In this document: positions 28,401 through 36,778 of the stretch, one piece after another
Position numbering within the stretch: position 1 is the stretch's first letter
How the letters are laid out: every line of letters begins with the position of its first letter
Assembly: GCA_964434955.1 (NCBI GenBank)
Contig: CAYSXI010000005.1
Coordinates: forward strand, 1-64,000
Source: JANQLU01 sp964434955
Lineage (GTDB): Bacteria; Planctomycetota; Planctomycetia; Pirellulales; Pirellulaceae
Reading direction: 5' to 3'
DNA: 64,000 nucleotides
Notes under the pieces: model-generated
The model's input: the letters and a program-made list of their open reading frames with translations, nothing else
Told to the model about the DNA's origin: nothing
The model's database searches: none
Position numbers and translations under genes: made by a program

Positions 28401-29387
28401 CCAAACGTTGCGCCAGACGGATCACTTTGGTTTTCCGACTGGAAAACGATTTGGCGTGTCGCCGGCAACGGCTTTGAGAAAATGGCGGATCGCGATACCG
28501 CCAAACAGGTTGGTATGGATTACCCTTGGAATGCTTCGTTTGGCAAACTCCAGCTTTCGGGTAACGGACAATACTGGATCGCATTGCTGCCAATGAAACG
28601 TGGCGACAAAGGGGTGAACGCCGTTCTCCGAGGATCGGCGTCCGGAAAAATCCAACTCGTAGGAGAAGGGAAAAACCTGAACCACTTGAGTATCTCCAAC
28701 GATGGGCATTTGATTAGCTACCATGACTACGAAAAGGGAGCCACGCTGGTTGGCAAACCCGGAAATCTTAAGCCACTTAAGAAAGTCGGAAACTGGGCAA
28801 CGTTCGGAACGCGATTCGTTGGATCGGGAGAGAGGTTCTACGCCGTTGTCGGTTCGTTGCACACAAGTAACCAGGCGGTTGGATTCCTGGAAAACACAAA
28901 CGGAGGCCAGCGGTACATCACGCATTCGGACAACCTCATTGGCCCACAGCCCACGGGTATGACGGTTTCGGGGGATGGCAGCCGAATGATCGGGAAACGA
29001 ACCCACAAAGGACTGGCTTTGATTAACCTCAAGCACGTCAGTGGCGAGGGCCCCAAGATCAAGGAAGCGTTGTATCGGGCGGATGAAGGCCGTTTGACGC
29101 TTCGCCTCAAGGTCGATAAGCCGGATGAGGTTCAGTCAATCAAAGTCGTGACGCTTCACGAGCAGTACATTCCGATGAAGCACGTCTACTCATTTAGCAA
29201 AAGCCCATTCCCGGTTTGGCAAGGCTACTCATCGATGCGACCCAATCGATTTGAGAAGAGTTACTTCGAAGCCGTTGGCTATTGCAAAAAGGATTTTTCA
29301 TCCGAAATGAAGAAAGCGACGTACTTTGTCACGGTTCACTCCAAAGATCGGAAGCATGTATCAAACTACATCGTCAAGTTTGAATAG
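25458..29387 (+). CDS. Large membrane-anchored subtilisin-like serine protease
   Basis: A 1309-residue protein. An N-terminal membrane anchor or signal (CLGIVIGMFCALALVVAGGV) is followed by a low-complexity linker and a propeptide-like region (about 100-190). The S8 peptidase domain (about 200-520) has all three catalytic motifs: Asp in IAIVDSGTLTTHEEM, His in GHGTHVAITAAGTG and Ser in GTSMACPHVAGLVALM, plus the oxyanion Asn in VNAAGNDD. A Pro/Glu-rich linker leads to a WTNPEVQRLIDLWL segment, a second low-complexity linker, a lipocalin-like small domain (LTGQWSGANELGNKIDLVIF) and a beta-propeller-like end. The ATG at 25458 has AAGGA seven bases upstream; a longer frame starts at 25419. Likely a periplasmic or surface protease. 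Confidence 0.9.
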   Translation: MKSSTCLGIVIGMFCALALVVAGGVATFLFLKPVPQNQASNEDSSSVAQVPNRADANQQNQPNNAGNDSGKQKVKKRTTLAPPKVKPLDPSKIEKDPKMGIDLVKDELLVTLHPGKSKTDLARILKLLEPNAKMVGEIPAINMFQIQLSADAKHRVRQKLENHPFVATATFNMISYAARNFDDPTLINSETLDDWGIQKINSAKAWDKATGKGTTIAIVDSGTLTTHEEMSGKLVDPYSFANPSGQMVYFEFIDANSGRIDRLAGHGTHVAITAAGTGNNKKGTVGIAPDAKVMPIQVMRFIPDGSQANGPRGFVSGSYAEIIAGITRAISAEVDVINLSLGRGWSKDDVNEYLNASPEKKKQLERDKFIPARNQDLKAYGPVIDLANKMNVILVNAAGNDDLPARLGAFNYSNRMISVAAIDKDEKRASFSNHGKRTDVSAPGVEIFSGFSSGNDAYTYMPGTSMACPHVAGLVALMREKDPDITFSQARKILIETGKKLNTDKPIGPLVNAYAAIEKTIAAKDQDKDGDEETKPVPPVTPQPTPEPKPEPPVESPAPTPPTPEEIVNGPAPWTNPEVQRLIDLWLSIATPPLEPVDGRPWFYDKWGRHLNNYNVWANYEPDHGSMTRHQWVWQFAKKLESTRHGTLYEFVLGMLRDGKFDPAPNEIPKKPKPAPGKNKKPAPGNSNDNSGKRPPNENGKPSPSPADQTNSLTLVQLTGQWSGANELGNKIDLVIFQDQKAWLTRNGQTLPYTARLDHSKSPSALILSQQQKDRVVVALEQISADELKGCTYFSTGRPRFRDGDKKYTYRLKRNDKDPGDANLMRHGFTSAKLALRSTETMVVGSEEPRQFAGTSLTMKTGYQIVSKDLSRDGSRAWIVIDNVYPDKGAEREKQVWSVPTSGGAAKRISMKFPGHGKAVIKSSHDGNHAWILVDYSKPAAVQAIREFKIYRATSTGTSTLVADTGKEEKIAKLGLAQDYQPNVAPDGSLWFSDWKTIWRVAGNGFEKMADRDTAKQVGMDYPWNASFGKLQLSGNGQYWIALLPMKRGDKGVNAVLRGSASGKIQLVGEGKNLNHLSISNDGHLISYHDYEKGATLVGKPGNLKPLKKVGNWATFGTRFVGSGERFYAVVGSLHTSNQAVGFLENTNGGQRYITHSDNLIGPQPTGMTVSGDGSRMIGKRTHKGLALINLKHVSGEGPKIKEALYRADEGRLTLRLKVDKPDEVQSIKVVTLHEQYIPMKHVYSFSKSPFPVWQGYSSMRPNRFEKSYFEAVGYCKKDFSSEMKKATYFVTVHSKDRKHVSNYIVKFE

Positions 29388-29717
29388 TTTGACCTAGCCA
29401 TCGAGTTTCATTCCCGAGCGGATTCGTTGCCATCAGCGAATCCGCCTTTGTTTTTGCGCATTCGAACCGAACGGGAACGGCTTCGATGCACCATACGGTT
29501 GCCATGATGTCGTTTTCAGCGGGGTTGGAACTCCTTGACCGAAGCGCCAAAGCGGTTGCCGAACGCCTGGCACAGGGAATCGAATCCTAAACGCTGTTTT
29601 TCAACGAGCTGAGCCCCTGAAACAGAAAGCAGCTGGATTCCGTGATCATCCAGAGAAAGAAGATGATCGCAAAACTAATTGCCGAGTCACGATTCAGGAA
29701 GCCCGATAGTTTTCGTC
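29388..29717. other. Intergenic region, terminator plus unassigned sequence
   Basis: About 330 bases between the convergent subtilase and potassium-channel genes. Apart from the terminator at 29418 I see no gene, repeat or RNA. Short open frames here have neither ribosome-binding sites nor recognisable products. Confidence 0.6.
29418..29455 (+). terminator. Rho-independent terminator of the subtilase gene
   Basis: A perfect 9-bp stem (GCGGATTCG at 29418-29426, CGAATCCGC at 29437-29445) with a 10-base loop is followed by CTTTGTTTTT. It lies 31 bases after the subtilase stop. The opposite strand has no T-run, so it acts on the plus strand. Confidence 0.88.
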
Positions 29718-30551
29718 TCATAGAATCGCTCCGTTTCCAAAGTTCAAACAGTTCTCAATCTCTTTCTTGCCGGTAATGATGTCGGCGACGTGATCACCCG
29801 AAAGCTGAAAAGGACAGACCACCGATTCAACACCTATTTTCATCATCCGGCTAGCAACCCGCGGATCATTGGATCGGCAGATCACGATCTTGTCGGGGTC
29901 AAATTCTTTGACGGACATCGCGATCAAGAGGTTGTCGAAGTCATCTTCCAGGGCCGCAATTACGTACTTGGCCGAAAAGACATTCGCGTCACTCAATGAG
30001 AGTTCGCTTTTGGGATCGCAAACCAGCGTCAATGCCTGCGGATAACGATCCTGGATTTCGGACATTTCTTCTTGCTTGTTGTCAACAACGACACAGGCGC
30101 AATCGGATTTTTCCAATCGATCGATGATCGTTGTGGCCATCGTGCCCGAACCGAATACGATGGCGTGCTCATTCAATGAGTCAATCACTTTCTTGGTCCT
30201 ACGTTTGGAGGAACTTCCGCTGAGTTCTCCGCTAACAAAGTTGGTGGTGATTTGGGCAGTCCAACAAGTCATTCCCACAATCGACATGAAAATCAAAATG
30301 GCCGTGAAAACACGACCCACTGTGGTCAAGTCATTGGTTTCACCGTATCCGACGGTGGACAGTGTGATAATGGTCATGTACAAGCCGTCCATTACGGTCC
30401 ATCCTTCGATCAGCGCGTAGCCAATCGCCCCCAAAACGATGATGGCAACAATCCATTCGAGGTTTCCGAAAAACGTCGGAAAAAGAGACTTGTTGCTGCG
30501 TTTTCGTTTGGATGGAGCGGACGACGTCGAATTGCTTCGTGAAGGAATCAC
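29718..30551 (-). CDS. Ion channel with RCK/TrkA-N domain (potassium channel)
   Basis: A 277-residue protein. The first helix (WIVAIIVLGAIGYALI), a pore helix and selectivity filter TIITLSTVGYGE, and the second helix (VGRVFTAILIFMSIVGMTC) form a two-helix K+ channel unit. It is followed by a TrkA-N/RCK Rossmann domain (HAIVFGSGTMATTIIDRLE, then CACVVVDNKQEEM). Such tetramers gate K+ flow in response to ligands bound to the RCK ring. No TrkA-C domain is visible; the protein ends soon after the Rossmann fold. The apparent start at 30551 is GTG. The gene stands alone, convergent with the subtilase gene. Confidence 0.92.
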   Translation of the reverse strand: MIPSRSNSTSSAPSKRKRSNKSLFPTFFGNLEWIVAIIVLGAIGYALIEGWTVMDGLYMTIITLSTVGYGETNDLTTVGRVFTAILIFMSIVGMTCWTAQITTNFVSGELSGSSSKRRTKKVIDSLNEHAIVFGSGTMATTIIDRLEKSDCACVVVDNKQEEMSEIQDRYPQALTLVCDPKSELSLSDANVFSAKYVIAALEDDFDNLLIAMSVKEFDPDKIVICRSNDPRVASRMMKIGVESVVCPFQLSGDHVADIITGKKEIENCLNFGNGAIL

Positions 30552-30702
30552 TAGGCAAAAAATTCCTGTTCAATGGAAAAGGCATGTACCGGTTCCGTAA
30601 TCGATCAAAATCCAGACACCGTGCCCTTTTCTCGGCAGGACTCAAAGTTTTCCTTGCTTTTCCTGTCGCTAGGGAAGTCAAAACCGTTAACTTCGTTAAG
30701 AC

Positions 30703-30738
30703 CAAAAAAAAGCCGCATCCGAAACCGATGCGGCTTTG
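30703..30738 (-). terminator. Rho-independent terminator of the fliK-flgD-flgE operon
   Basis: A perfect 11-bp stem (AAAGCCGCATC at 30709-30719 with GATGCGGCTTT at 30727-30737) has a 7-base loop. On the minus strand it runs into eight T residues. It lies about 20 bases past the flgE stop. Confidence 0.95.
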
Positions 30739-30756
30739 AAATCGTTTCTCAGAAAC

Positions 30757-32397
30757 CTACCGAACGATGTTCGTCAACTCTTCGAGAACTTCGTCCGCTA
30801 CCGAGATCGTTCTCGCGTTCGCAGAAAAACCTCGCTGGGCGACGATCAGTTGAGTGAATTCAAAGGCGACATCCACGTTGGATGACTCGAGTTGCCCGCC
30901 CCGAATCGCGCCGCGACCACCGGTCGTTGCCGCTCCTATTTGTGGAAGACCACTATTGAGCGAACTGAGGAAATAGTTGTTTCCGATGGCGGTCAAACCC
31001 TGGGTGTTGGCGAACTTGGCGACCGCAAGCCGGGCCACGGGAAGCAGCTGGCCGTTGGTCGTGACTCCCTGGAGCACGCCATCCGAGTTTGCCCGAACAG
31101 AAACGAGTTCGCTGGGTGCAAACCCGTCCTGGCTCGGCAAAATCTCAAAGTCGGTTGCGATCTGTGTCAGGTCTTCAATCGAGATATCGATCTGTTGGGA
31201 AGAGCTAATTCCATTGATCTGAGCCGTGATGAACGCATTCGTCGGGAAGCTGGACAGATCCAAGCTACCGTCATCGTTGAATGTGATGCCGTTGAAGGTG
31301 CCTCCGGTGATGGTCCCTTCGGTGGAACTCATGGTGAAATCGAGATCCCAGGTGTTATCCCCTGTTTTTCGGAACTCGAACGACAGGCTATGGGATGCAC
31401 CTTGCAAATCAAAGAAGTCAAAAACACCATTGAATGTTTCACCGAGTGATCCTGTTTGGGTCTGGAGCAAACGGTGACTGTCAAAATCGGTCGCACCGGT
31501 GTTGCCCGAAGCGTCTTGAATACTCAACGAAAGATCGCTCGGCCCATTGGCATCCGCGGTTATCACAAGATTGCCGGTAGCGTCGATCGAAGCCGTGGCT
31601 CCCGTGATTGTTCCGTTGATGGCGGAAACGACATCGCCCAGGGTGGTCGTTCCGTCAACGGCCAGTGAAGTCGAAAATGACGTGCCGTCTGCGTTGGTAC
31701 CGGTAAGGTCGAGTGAGTCTCCGGAAACATAGTCGACCGTGTTGGTGTCGAGACTGTTTAGAAGACTCGCGGTGGTCGCAGGCGATCCTGAAACGGAAAA
31801 CACCGAGGCCGTGGAAAGAATTTGCGGCAGGGGTCCGGCCGCGGTTGAACTCAGGTTTCCGTCCAATTGCAAAGCCGTTGTTGCCTGGCCGGGAATATTG
31901 GTCCCGATGGGAACCCGGATTCGTTGATCGCCCGGAATCTGAAAACCTGGATCCGATGCGCTCCCTTCACCGAGCGTACCGAATCGTGTGACATGGAAAC
32001 CCGAGGAAGGATCGACCAGGTAGCCATCCGAATCCAACGAAAATGCTCCGGCCCGTGTAAAGAACGAGTTCGTCCCGTTGGCTACGACAAAAAACCCGTC
32101 GCCATCAAGTGCGAAGTCAAAGGGTTGTCCCGTCGTTTCCAGGTTACCCTGAGTAAACTGTTTGGTGATCTGCGCGACCTTTACGCCGGTACCAATCTGA
32201 TTGGGATTCGTCCCGCCGATGTTTACGTCATTTCCGCTCGTTGCAGGTGAAATGGTTTCATAGAACAAATCAGCGAATACGCCGCGGTGTGTTTTGTAGG
32301 CGGTCGTGTTCAAATTCGCCAGGTTGTTGGCAACGATGTCCAAACGACGTTGATGGGCGAGCAGACCAGAAACACCAGTAAAAAGTGAGTTGGGCAT
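30757..32397 (-). CDS. flgE: Flagellar hook protein FlgE
   Basis: A 546-residue protein with both conserved ends of the rod/hook family: SLFTGVSGLLAHQRRLDIVA with NNLANLNTTAYK at the N-terminus, and SNVDVAFEFTQLIVAQRGFS at the C-terminus. FALDGDGFFVV marks the D1 core; the variable middle is Ser/Thr/Asp-rich. About 120 subunits of this family form the hook joining basal body and filament. A good ribosome-binding site (AGGAAAGG) precedes the ATG. It is the last gene of the fliK-flgD-flgE unit. It is longer than the 402-residue Salmonella protein because of the variable middle. Confidence 0.96.
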   Translation of the reverse strand: MPNSLFTGVSGLLAHQRRLDIVANNLANLNTTAYKTHRGVFADLFYETISPATSGNDVNIGGTNPNQIGTGVKVAQITKQFTQGNLETTGQPFDFALDGDGFFVVANGTNSFFTRAGAFSLDSDGYLVDPSSGFHVTRFGTLGEGSASDPGFQIPGDQRIRVPIGTNIPGQATTALQLDGNLSSTAAGPLPQILSTASVFSVSGSPATTASLLNSLDTNTVDYVSGDSLDLTGTNADGTSFSTSLAVDGTTTLGDVVSAINGTITGATASIDATGNLVITADANGPSDLSLSIQDASGNTGATDFDSHRLLQTQTGSLGETFNGVFDFFDLQGASHSLSFEFRKTGDNTWDLDFTMSSTEGTITGGTFNGITFNDDGSLDLSSFPTNAFITAQINGISSSQQIDISIEDLTQIATDFEILPSQDGFAPSELVSVRANSDGVLQGVTTNGQLLPVARLAVAKFANTQGLTAIGNNYFLSSLNSGLPQIGAATTGGRGAIRGGQLESSNVDVAFEFTQLIVAQRGFSANARTISVADEVLEELTNIVR

Positions 32398-32427
32398 GGG
32401 GATTCCTTTCCTAAAGTAAATGGATGA

Positions 32428-32787
32428 TTAGCCGAGGATGCTGATGATGTTTGAAATGGGAACATTGTTTCCGTCGATCGTGGCAAAAAGGTTTCCGCTG
32501 ATTACGGAGACTTCGTCGACCAAACCGGTGTGCGTCTGTCCTTGATCGACGTAACGTACGTTCTTGCCGGCCAAGTCAAAGCCTTGTCCCAGTTGTTGCA
32601 CTTGCAAAAGTTCGTCAAATCGCACGTTCAGATTCTCAACGGCCTCGAGCGTCGAGAACGACGTCAACTGATTGATAAACTCTTCCTGCTTGACCGGTTC
32701 GATCGGATCCTGGTTTTGCAGTTGCGCCACCAGCAACTGAAGAAACTCAAAATTTCCGTTTTGAGTTGATAGCCCGATTGAAGTCAT
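32428..32787 (-). CDS. flgD: Flagellar hook-capping (hook assembly) protein FlgD, short form
   Basis: A 119-residue protein with the FlgD N-terminal signature EFLQLLVAQLQNQDPIEPVK and EFINQLTSFSTLEAVENLNV. A short tail (GKNVRYVDQGQTHTGLVDEV) retains only the start of the usual C-terminal part, so the Tudor/FnIII region of longer homologues (about 230 residues) is missing. FlgD caps the growing hook and guides FlgE assembly. AAAGGA before the ATG is a clear ribosome-binding site. It lies between fliK and flgE, as expected for hook-length and assembly genes. Confidence 0.95.
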   Translation of the reverse strand: MTSIGLSTQNGNFEFLQLLVAQLQNQDPIEPVKQEEFINQLTSFSTLEAVENLNVRFDELLQVQQLGQGFDLAGKNVRYVDQGQTHTGLVDEVSVISGNLFATIDGNNVPISNIISILG

Positions 32788-32802
32788 GATCGTTTCCTTT
32801 GC

Positions 32803-35211
32803 TTAAGCCAGAAAATCAATTACTTGTATTTTTCCAATCCGCGGAACTGGTTGATTCGCGGACCCTTGATGCGTTCCCGTTGTGTTCGCTTCGTGAAACT
32901 CTCCGCGCTCGGACCAATCATCTTGTTGATCGCCCTTGCCACTTTCGTTCCGGAAACCGAATTGAACGTCATCCAACTCGACGCCCAGGTTTTCCAAACT
33001 CGATTGAAGCGATTGAAGGTTTTGTTGAAGTTGTTGTTGTGCCGCTTCGTTGGCCACGGTAATGGAAGCCGTCGATTGGCCATCCGAGTGCACCAATCGA
33101 ATCAAGATCGGGCCCAGTTCGGGCGGATCCATTTCGATTTTGATCTCGGTCTTGGCTTTCCCGCGCGCGTCTTGAATTCGCTCAAGCACGGCCCGTTCAA
33201 TAAATGTCTCTGCATCTTTGAAACTTGCCGGTTCCTCCAACTGCGCGGAGATTTTTCCGGGCCGCAGGGCTGACTCAAATTCGCCCGCACCGGAATTCAC
33301 AGGAACCGGATTCAGGTCTGAGGTCGTTGGAGGCGGATTATCGGTCGCATCCGAAGCCATTTCGAACTGCGGCAGTTCCGGCGATTGCTTTGGATCGATT
33401 CCGTTCGTGCTCGAGTCCGAATTCGCGCTCGTGTTCGCGTTTTGATGGTAAACCGCCGTCTCGCTGTTAAATTCAAATTTGTTTTCCAACGAACCCATTG
33501 GCGATCGCAGATCCTTCGATTCGACAGGCCCAAGCTCGTTCGTTTCGGCTGATTGATGGGATCCGGCGTTCAGAGAATCTTCACTGGCCGGGCTTTGGAC
33601 TCGTTTGCCCGACGGCACATTGGAAACGATGGAACTGGTTGCAGCCTGACTGGTTACCCCTGCCAACGCTTGAAAACTCGACGGTCGATTCAAGCGAATC
33701 GGTTCCGCAGTCGACTCCTGACCCAAACTTTCGATCGTTCCCGGTTTGGTGACCGAATCGTGCTTGGCTGATTCTGTACCGTCGACGTTTCCAACCGCCA
33801 AACTCGTTTCTTCTTTTGACCGGCTTTCCGACTTCTTGCCGGTCGAATTGATTGTTCCCGGCACCGCGATGGTGTTTTGACTCGTTTGCGGTTGTGCAAG
33901 ATCTGTCGGAAGTGAAGTACCAGACACCTTGCCGCGTCCGGGCTCAATCGATCCCTGACTTCCAGTTCGATCGTAGATTTTCTGTTCCGCTTGCTTGGTC
34001 TTGCCAAAAGGAATGGTTGAATGTGAAACTCGATTCACAGCGGCCAAGCCAGCATCTGTGAGACCCGCCGACCGGTCGGGACGAGCAGGCAATGCGCTTT
34101 CTGCCGGCCGTCGATCCGTGGATGCCTGCTGGGAGTCCAAAGCTTCCACGTTGACTGGTTCGTTGACCGCGCTTCGGATATTTTCCAGCGAAAGAACTGG
34201 CGTTGTCGGTTGCGGACTCGTTTGAATCGTTGGCCTTGCCAACTTGAATTCCGGATTCTGGATTGTGCCACCCAAGGGTTGGTTGGGAAACTCTGGTGCT
34301 CGTGGTTCAAGGGCATCTGAAAGGTTGGCCGATCGTGGCGAATTCACCTGGCTTGCTGTCAGTCCCAAATTCGTTTGATTTGCTTCAAGCCGAATCGCTG
34401 GGGGCTCAAGTGACCCTGACTCAGATTGGCCGCGACGGTTGATTGCACTGCCTTCCAGTGGCAATTTGTTGATCGGTGCTAGGTATTCAATACCGTTGCC
34501 AATTGTTTCTTTTGCCGGTGGCAACGATGTTCGGAGGTCGGTCGATCCTCGACTCGGTCCCTCCCCGACTTCGAGCCTTGTCGGTGCGGGGGCCCTTGTA
34601 TCGTGCGATGGAGCGTGACCAAGGTTGGGAGATTTGGACAACTCGGTCGAGGGAGCGTTGCTTAATTTTGATTCCGGATTCAAAACCTCGCTTGATTGAC
34701 TGGTCGCCCCTCCAGTCAGAGAAGTGTGCTGAACTGTTTCCGTCTTGGAACCGGAAACGAGATTGGTCGGTGAAGCGACGGTCAAAGTGTGATTGACTGG
34801 ATTTAGCTCGGGATTTGCCAAAGGCAGTCCCGCGACAAACGGTTGGCCATGGCTTACCGCGGCTTGCGGACTCAACCGACTCGCAACTGAGTTTGTCTGG
34901 GCGAGAATTGAATCAAAAGAAACGGAACCCTCATTGAGCGGACGATGAACTTCCGAGACACTCGCGTTTGGGCGAATAGATTTCTCAATTGTTTCTGCAG
35001 TCAGAATCGGAAGATCTTGACTCATAAAAGAGACCAAATCGCCAAAACTTTTTTCGGTTTGCCCTTCCGTACTGACAAGTTGCTCAGCATTTGATTCGAT
35101 TACAAAACCCGACGAGGGATTGGCGGCAGACGAGTTGGCGACTCGCTCCACTGGAATCAATCCAGATGCAATCTGATTCGTTAAAGGCGTCATGCCTGAG
35201 ACATTAAACAA
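32803..35211 (-). CDS. fliK: Flagellar hook-length control protein FliK
   Basis: An 802-residue protein. Most of it is Ser/Pro/Asn/Thr-rich, low-complexity and without fixed domains, as expected of a molecular-ruler region. The C-terminal domain (about residues 690-770) fits the FliK substrate-switching fold: ARGKAKTEIKIEMDPPELGP and IRLVHSDGQSTASITVANEA, then LQSSLENLGVELDDVQFGFR. FliK is secreted during hook growth and switches the export gate to filament substrates. At about twice the length of enterobacterial FliK it could imply a long hook, but that is inference. The start is uncertain: ATG at 35211 or at 35193. A sigma-54 site lies upstream. Confidence 0.9.
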   Translation of the reverse strand: MFNVSGMTPLTNQIASGLIPVERVANSSAANPSSGFVIESNAEQLVSTEGQTEKSFGDLVSFMSQDLPILTAETIEKSIRPNASVSEVHRPLNEGSVSFDSILAQTNSVASRLSPQAAVSHGQPFVAGLPLANPELNPVNHTLTVASPTNLVSGSKTETVQHTSLTGGATSQSSEVLNPESKLSNAPSTELSKSPNLGHAPSHDTRAPAPTRLEVGEGPSRGSTDLRTSLPPAKETIGNGIEYLAPINKLPLEGSAINRRGQSESGSLEPPAIRLEANQTNLGLTASQVNSPRSANLSDALEPRAPEFPNQPLGGTIQNPEFKLARPTIQTSPQPTTPVLSLENIRSAVNEPVNVEALDSQQASTDRRPAESALPARPDRSAGLTDAGLAAVNRVSHSTIPFGKTKQAEQKIYDRTGSQGSIEPGRGKVSGTSLPTDLAQPQTSQNTIAVPGTINSTGKKSESRSKEETSLAVGNVDGTESAKHDSVTKPGTIESLGQESTAEPIRLNRPSSFQALAGVTSQAATSSIVSNVPSGKRVQSPASEDSLNAGSHQSAETNELGPVESKDLRSPMGSLENKFEFNSETAVYHQNANTSANSDSSTNGIDPKQSPELPQFEMASDATDNPPPTTSDLNPVPVNSGAGEFESALRPGKISAQLEEPASFKDAETFIERAVLERIQDARGKAKTEIKIEMDPPELGPILIRLVHSDGQSTASITVANEAAQQQLQQNLQSLQSSLENLGVELDDVQFGFRNESGKGDQQDDWSERGEFHEANTTGTHQGSANQPVPRIGKIQVIDFLA

Positions 35212-35553
35212 TTCCGCGTCCTTGCAACTCGCGCAACCTGGGCACTGTCAAAATAGAAGTGCCGCCATAAATGCAACCAGCATGCCAATGCTGTCACCAA
35301 ACGCGGTGAGAATCATCTCACGCGGAATTTTGCAGGGAAAAGTCGCAGGATTGCGAACAAAAAAGAAGCTTCAATTTTCTTGCTTCAACACTCTTAGACA
35401 AGCGTCCCATTCTGGTCGCCGAAAATAGTTCTCAGCCGACCTGCAAGCATTGATGCTAGCACTTTGAGCAAACAACGTGGCTCAGAGCGGACCAACGCGA
35501 CGACTAGCGCACCGATCGAGGATGACTCGATTTGTCGGACGAGCTTCTGGCGG
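35212..35553. other. Upstream region of fliK
   Basis: About 340 bases between the stop of the coiled-coil protein gene and the fliK start. It contains the sigma-54 site at 35272 and therefore a separate transcription start for fliK-flgD-flgE. I find no gene in the rest of the stretch; sequence around 35300-35330 holds a partial inverted repeat (GGTGAGAATCATCTCACGC) that could be a regulator site or hairpin. Confidence 0.55.
35272..35288 (-). promoter_or_regulatory. Sigma-54 promoter upstream of fliK
   Basis: On the minus strand the sequence is TTGGCATGCTGGTTGCA. Against the consensus YTGGCACGRNNNTTGCW it matches at 12 of 14 defined positions and has the required GG-N10-GC spacing. The predicted transcript start is near 35260, about 50-65 bases before the fliK start. 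Confidence 0.75.
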
Positions 35554-35946
35554 CTAGGTTGAAGTTGATGGGCTCGCATTGGAATAAGCGCGGAACATCT
35601 TGCGGGCGACGACGCCCTGGTGAATCTTTGGCGCCAAATTATCTTTTTGTTCTTTGATTCGTTTTTCGATTTCACCCGTCTGTTGGATCAGAAGTTCGAT
35701 CTGTTTCTGCAGTTCGGATTTCAGCTCGGATTTCGACGGAATATCGGAATGCGAATTCCAATTGGAGATTGCGCTGGCTTGAAGCCGCGCGGCAGTAGTC
35801 ATCTGCTCATTAATTTCCTGCAAAACCGATTCTGGGAAATGCCCTGCTTGCAGGCTTTCAATCGCGCTTCGCGCCAACTCATTGAGACCAACGTACTGCG
35901 AAATCGCGATCTCCATCGTTGCATCGGGTTCCTTCGATTCACTCAT
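35554..35946 (-). CDS. Coiled-coil protein of the flagellar cluster, unknown function
   Basis: A 130-residue soluble, mostly helical protein. Residues of about 75-105 (KSELKSELQKQIELLIQQTG then EIEKRIKEQKDN) form a coiled coil, and the N-terminal half is helical (LNELARSAIESLQAGHFPES). The composition resembles small flagellar chaperones (FliT-like), but there is no sequence match I can name. The ATG at 35946 overlaps the stop of the upstream gene by eight bases (ATGAGTGA), so translation is probably coupled; the frame can extend to 35961. It is the third gene of a set located just before fliK. Confidence 0.6.
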   Translation of the reverse strand: MSESKEPDATMEIAISQYVGLNELARSAIESLQAGHFPESVLQEINEQMTTAARLQASAISNWNSHSDIPSKSELKSELQKQIELLIQQTGEIEKRIKEQKDNLAPKIHQGVVARKMFRAYSNASPSTST

Positions 35947-36778
35947 TGTCTTTTGCCTCAACCGTTACGTCCTGGTCGTCCTGCTTGAAGCCCTTGAGAA
36001 GGCTATCGATGTCCTGAAGTTCGGATCGAATTTTCTTTCTCCGGTTCATCTGGTCCAACCACCATTTCGACATCGACGTCGAGACCGTCTCTGATTTCAG
36101 GTTGGCAACCTCTCGCAAGTTTTTTTCCGACTCGGTAAATAGGCCGGTTTTCAGGTAGCAAAGACCAAGCTGGTACTTAACCCAACTCTGATCAGCCAAA
36201 CTCAGGTCGGAAGCCGAAAGTCGCTTGTAGATTTTGGCGGCCATATCGTAGTTTTCCGAGGCAAACAGATTATTTGCCAGCCCCAGTTCATCAACCGGTG
36301 ACTCGATCAATGATTTCATATCCGGCAGCGTTGATTTGTTGTCGCTCCCCGTTGGAACTTGATTGGTTTTCCCCGGCGTTTGGTTGTTGGTCGACAGGTT
36401 CTTGGAATCTGTGGAGGATCCGACTTTGCCGGAGTTCTCGGCCTTTGACTTTTTGTCCGCCAGAGATTCAATCTCTTTTAACAGGGAGTCGATCTCTCCG
36501 GACAACACCTCGAGCCGCTTCTTGCTTTCGTCTTGTTTCTTTTTGATGCTTTGGACCAGATCGGCGACATTGTTCTGGTTTTCTCTGGGGAACGTTGAAT
36601 CCTGACCGACTTGGTGGATTGTGTTCAGCTGGCCCCGAAGTGACTGTCGCGCTTTTTCCGCCGCATTGGTTACGCCCTGGTCCTTCGCTTGATCCTGGGC
36701 ATGAATCGAGTGGCAGACGCTCAACAAGATGAACATCATTGCCGCCAATCTTCCGGGTATCTTTGAGGCCTTTGTCAT
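35939..36778 (-). CDS. Periplasmic TPR/coiled-coil protein of the flagellar cluster
   Basis: A 279-residue protein with a signal peptide (AAMMFILLSVCHSIHAQ), a coiled coil (about residues 75-120: IKKKQDESKKRLEVLSGEID), a Ser/Asn-rich linker and a TPR-like helical repeat (about 165-240: ELGLANNLFASENYDMAAKI, WVKYQLGLCYLKTGLFTESE). The layout resembles YbgF/CpoB-type periplasmic proteins. Its start overlaps the stop of the larger TPR protein by four bases. Placement among flagellar genes suggests a structural motor accessory, but no family match is firm. Confidence 0.65.
   Translation of the reverse strand: MTKASKIPGRLAAMMFILLSVCHSIHAQDQAKDQGVTNAAEKARQSLRGQLNTIHQVGQDSTFPRENQNNVADLVQSIKKKQDESKKRLEVLSGEIDSLLKEIESLADKKSKAENSGKVGSSTDSKNLSTNNQTPGKTNQVPTGSDNKSTLPDMKSLIESPVDELGLANNLFASENYDMAAKIYKRLSASDLSLADQSWVKYQLGLCYLKTGLFTESEKNLREVANLKSETVSTSMSKWWLDQMNRRKKIRSELQDIDSLLKGFKQDDQDVTVEAKDNE

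Noticed and set aside
35230..35250. Another sigma-54 site before fliK (minus strand, around TGCCCAGGTTGC)
   Set aside because: It lacks GG at the required distance from GC; the site at 35272 is far better.
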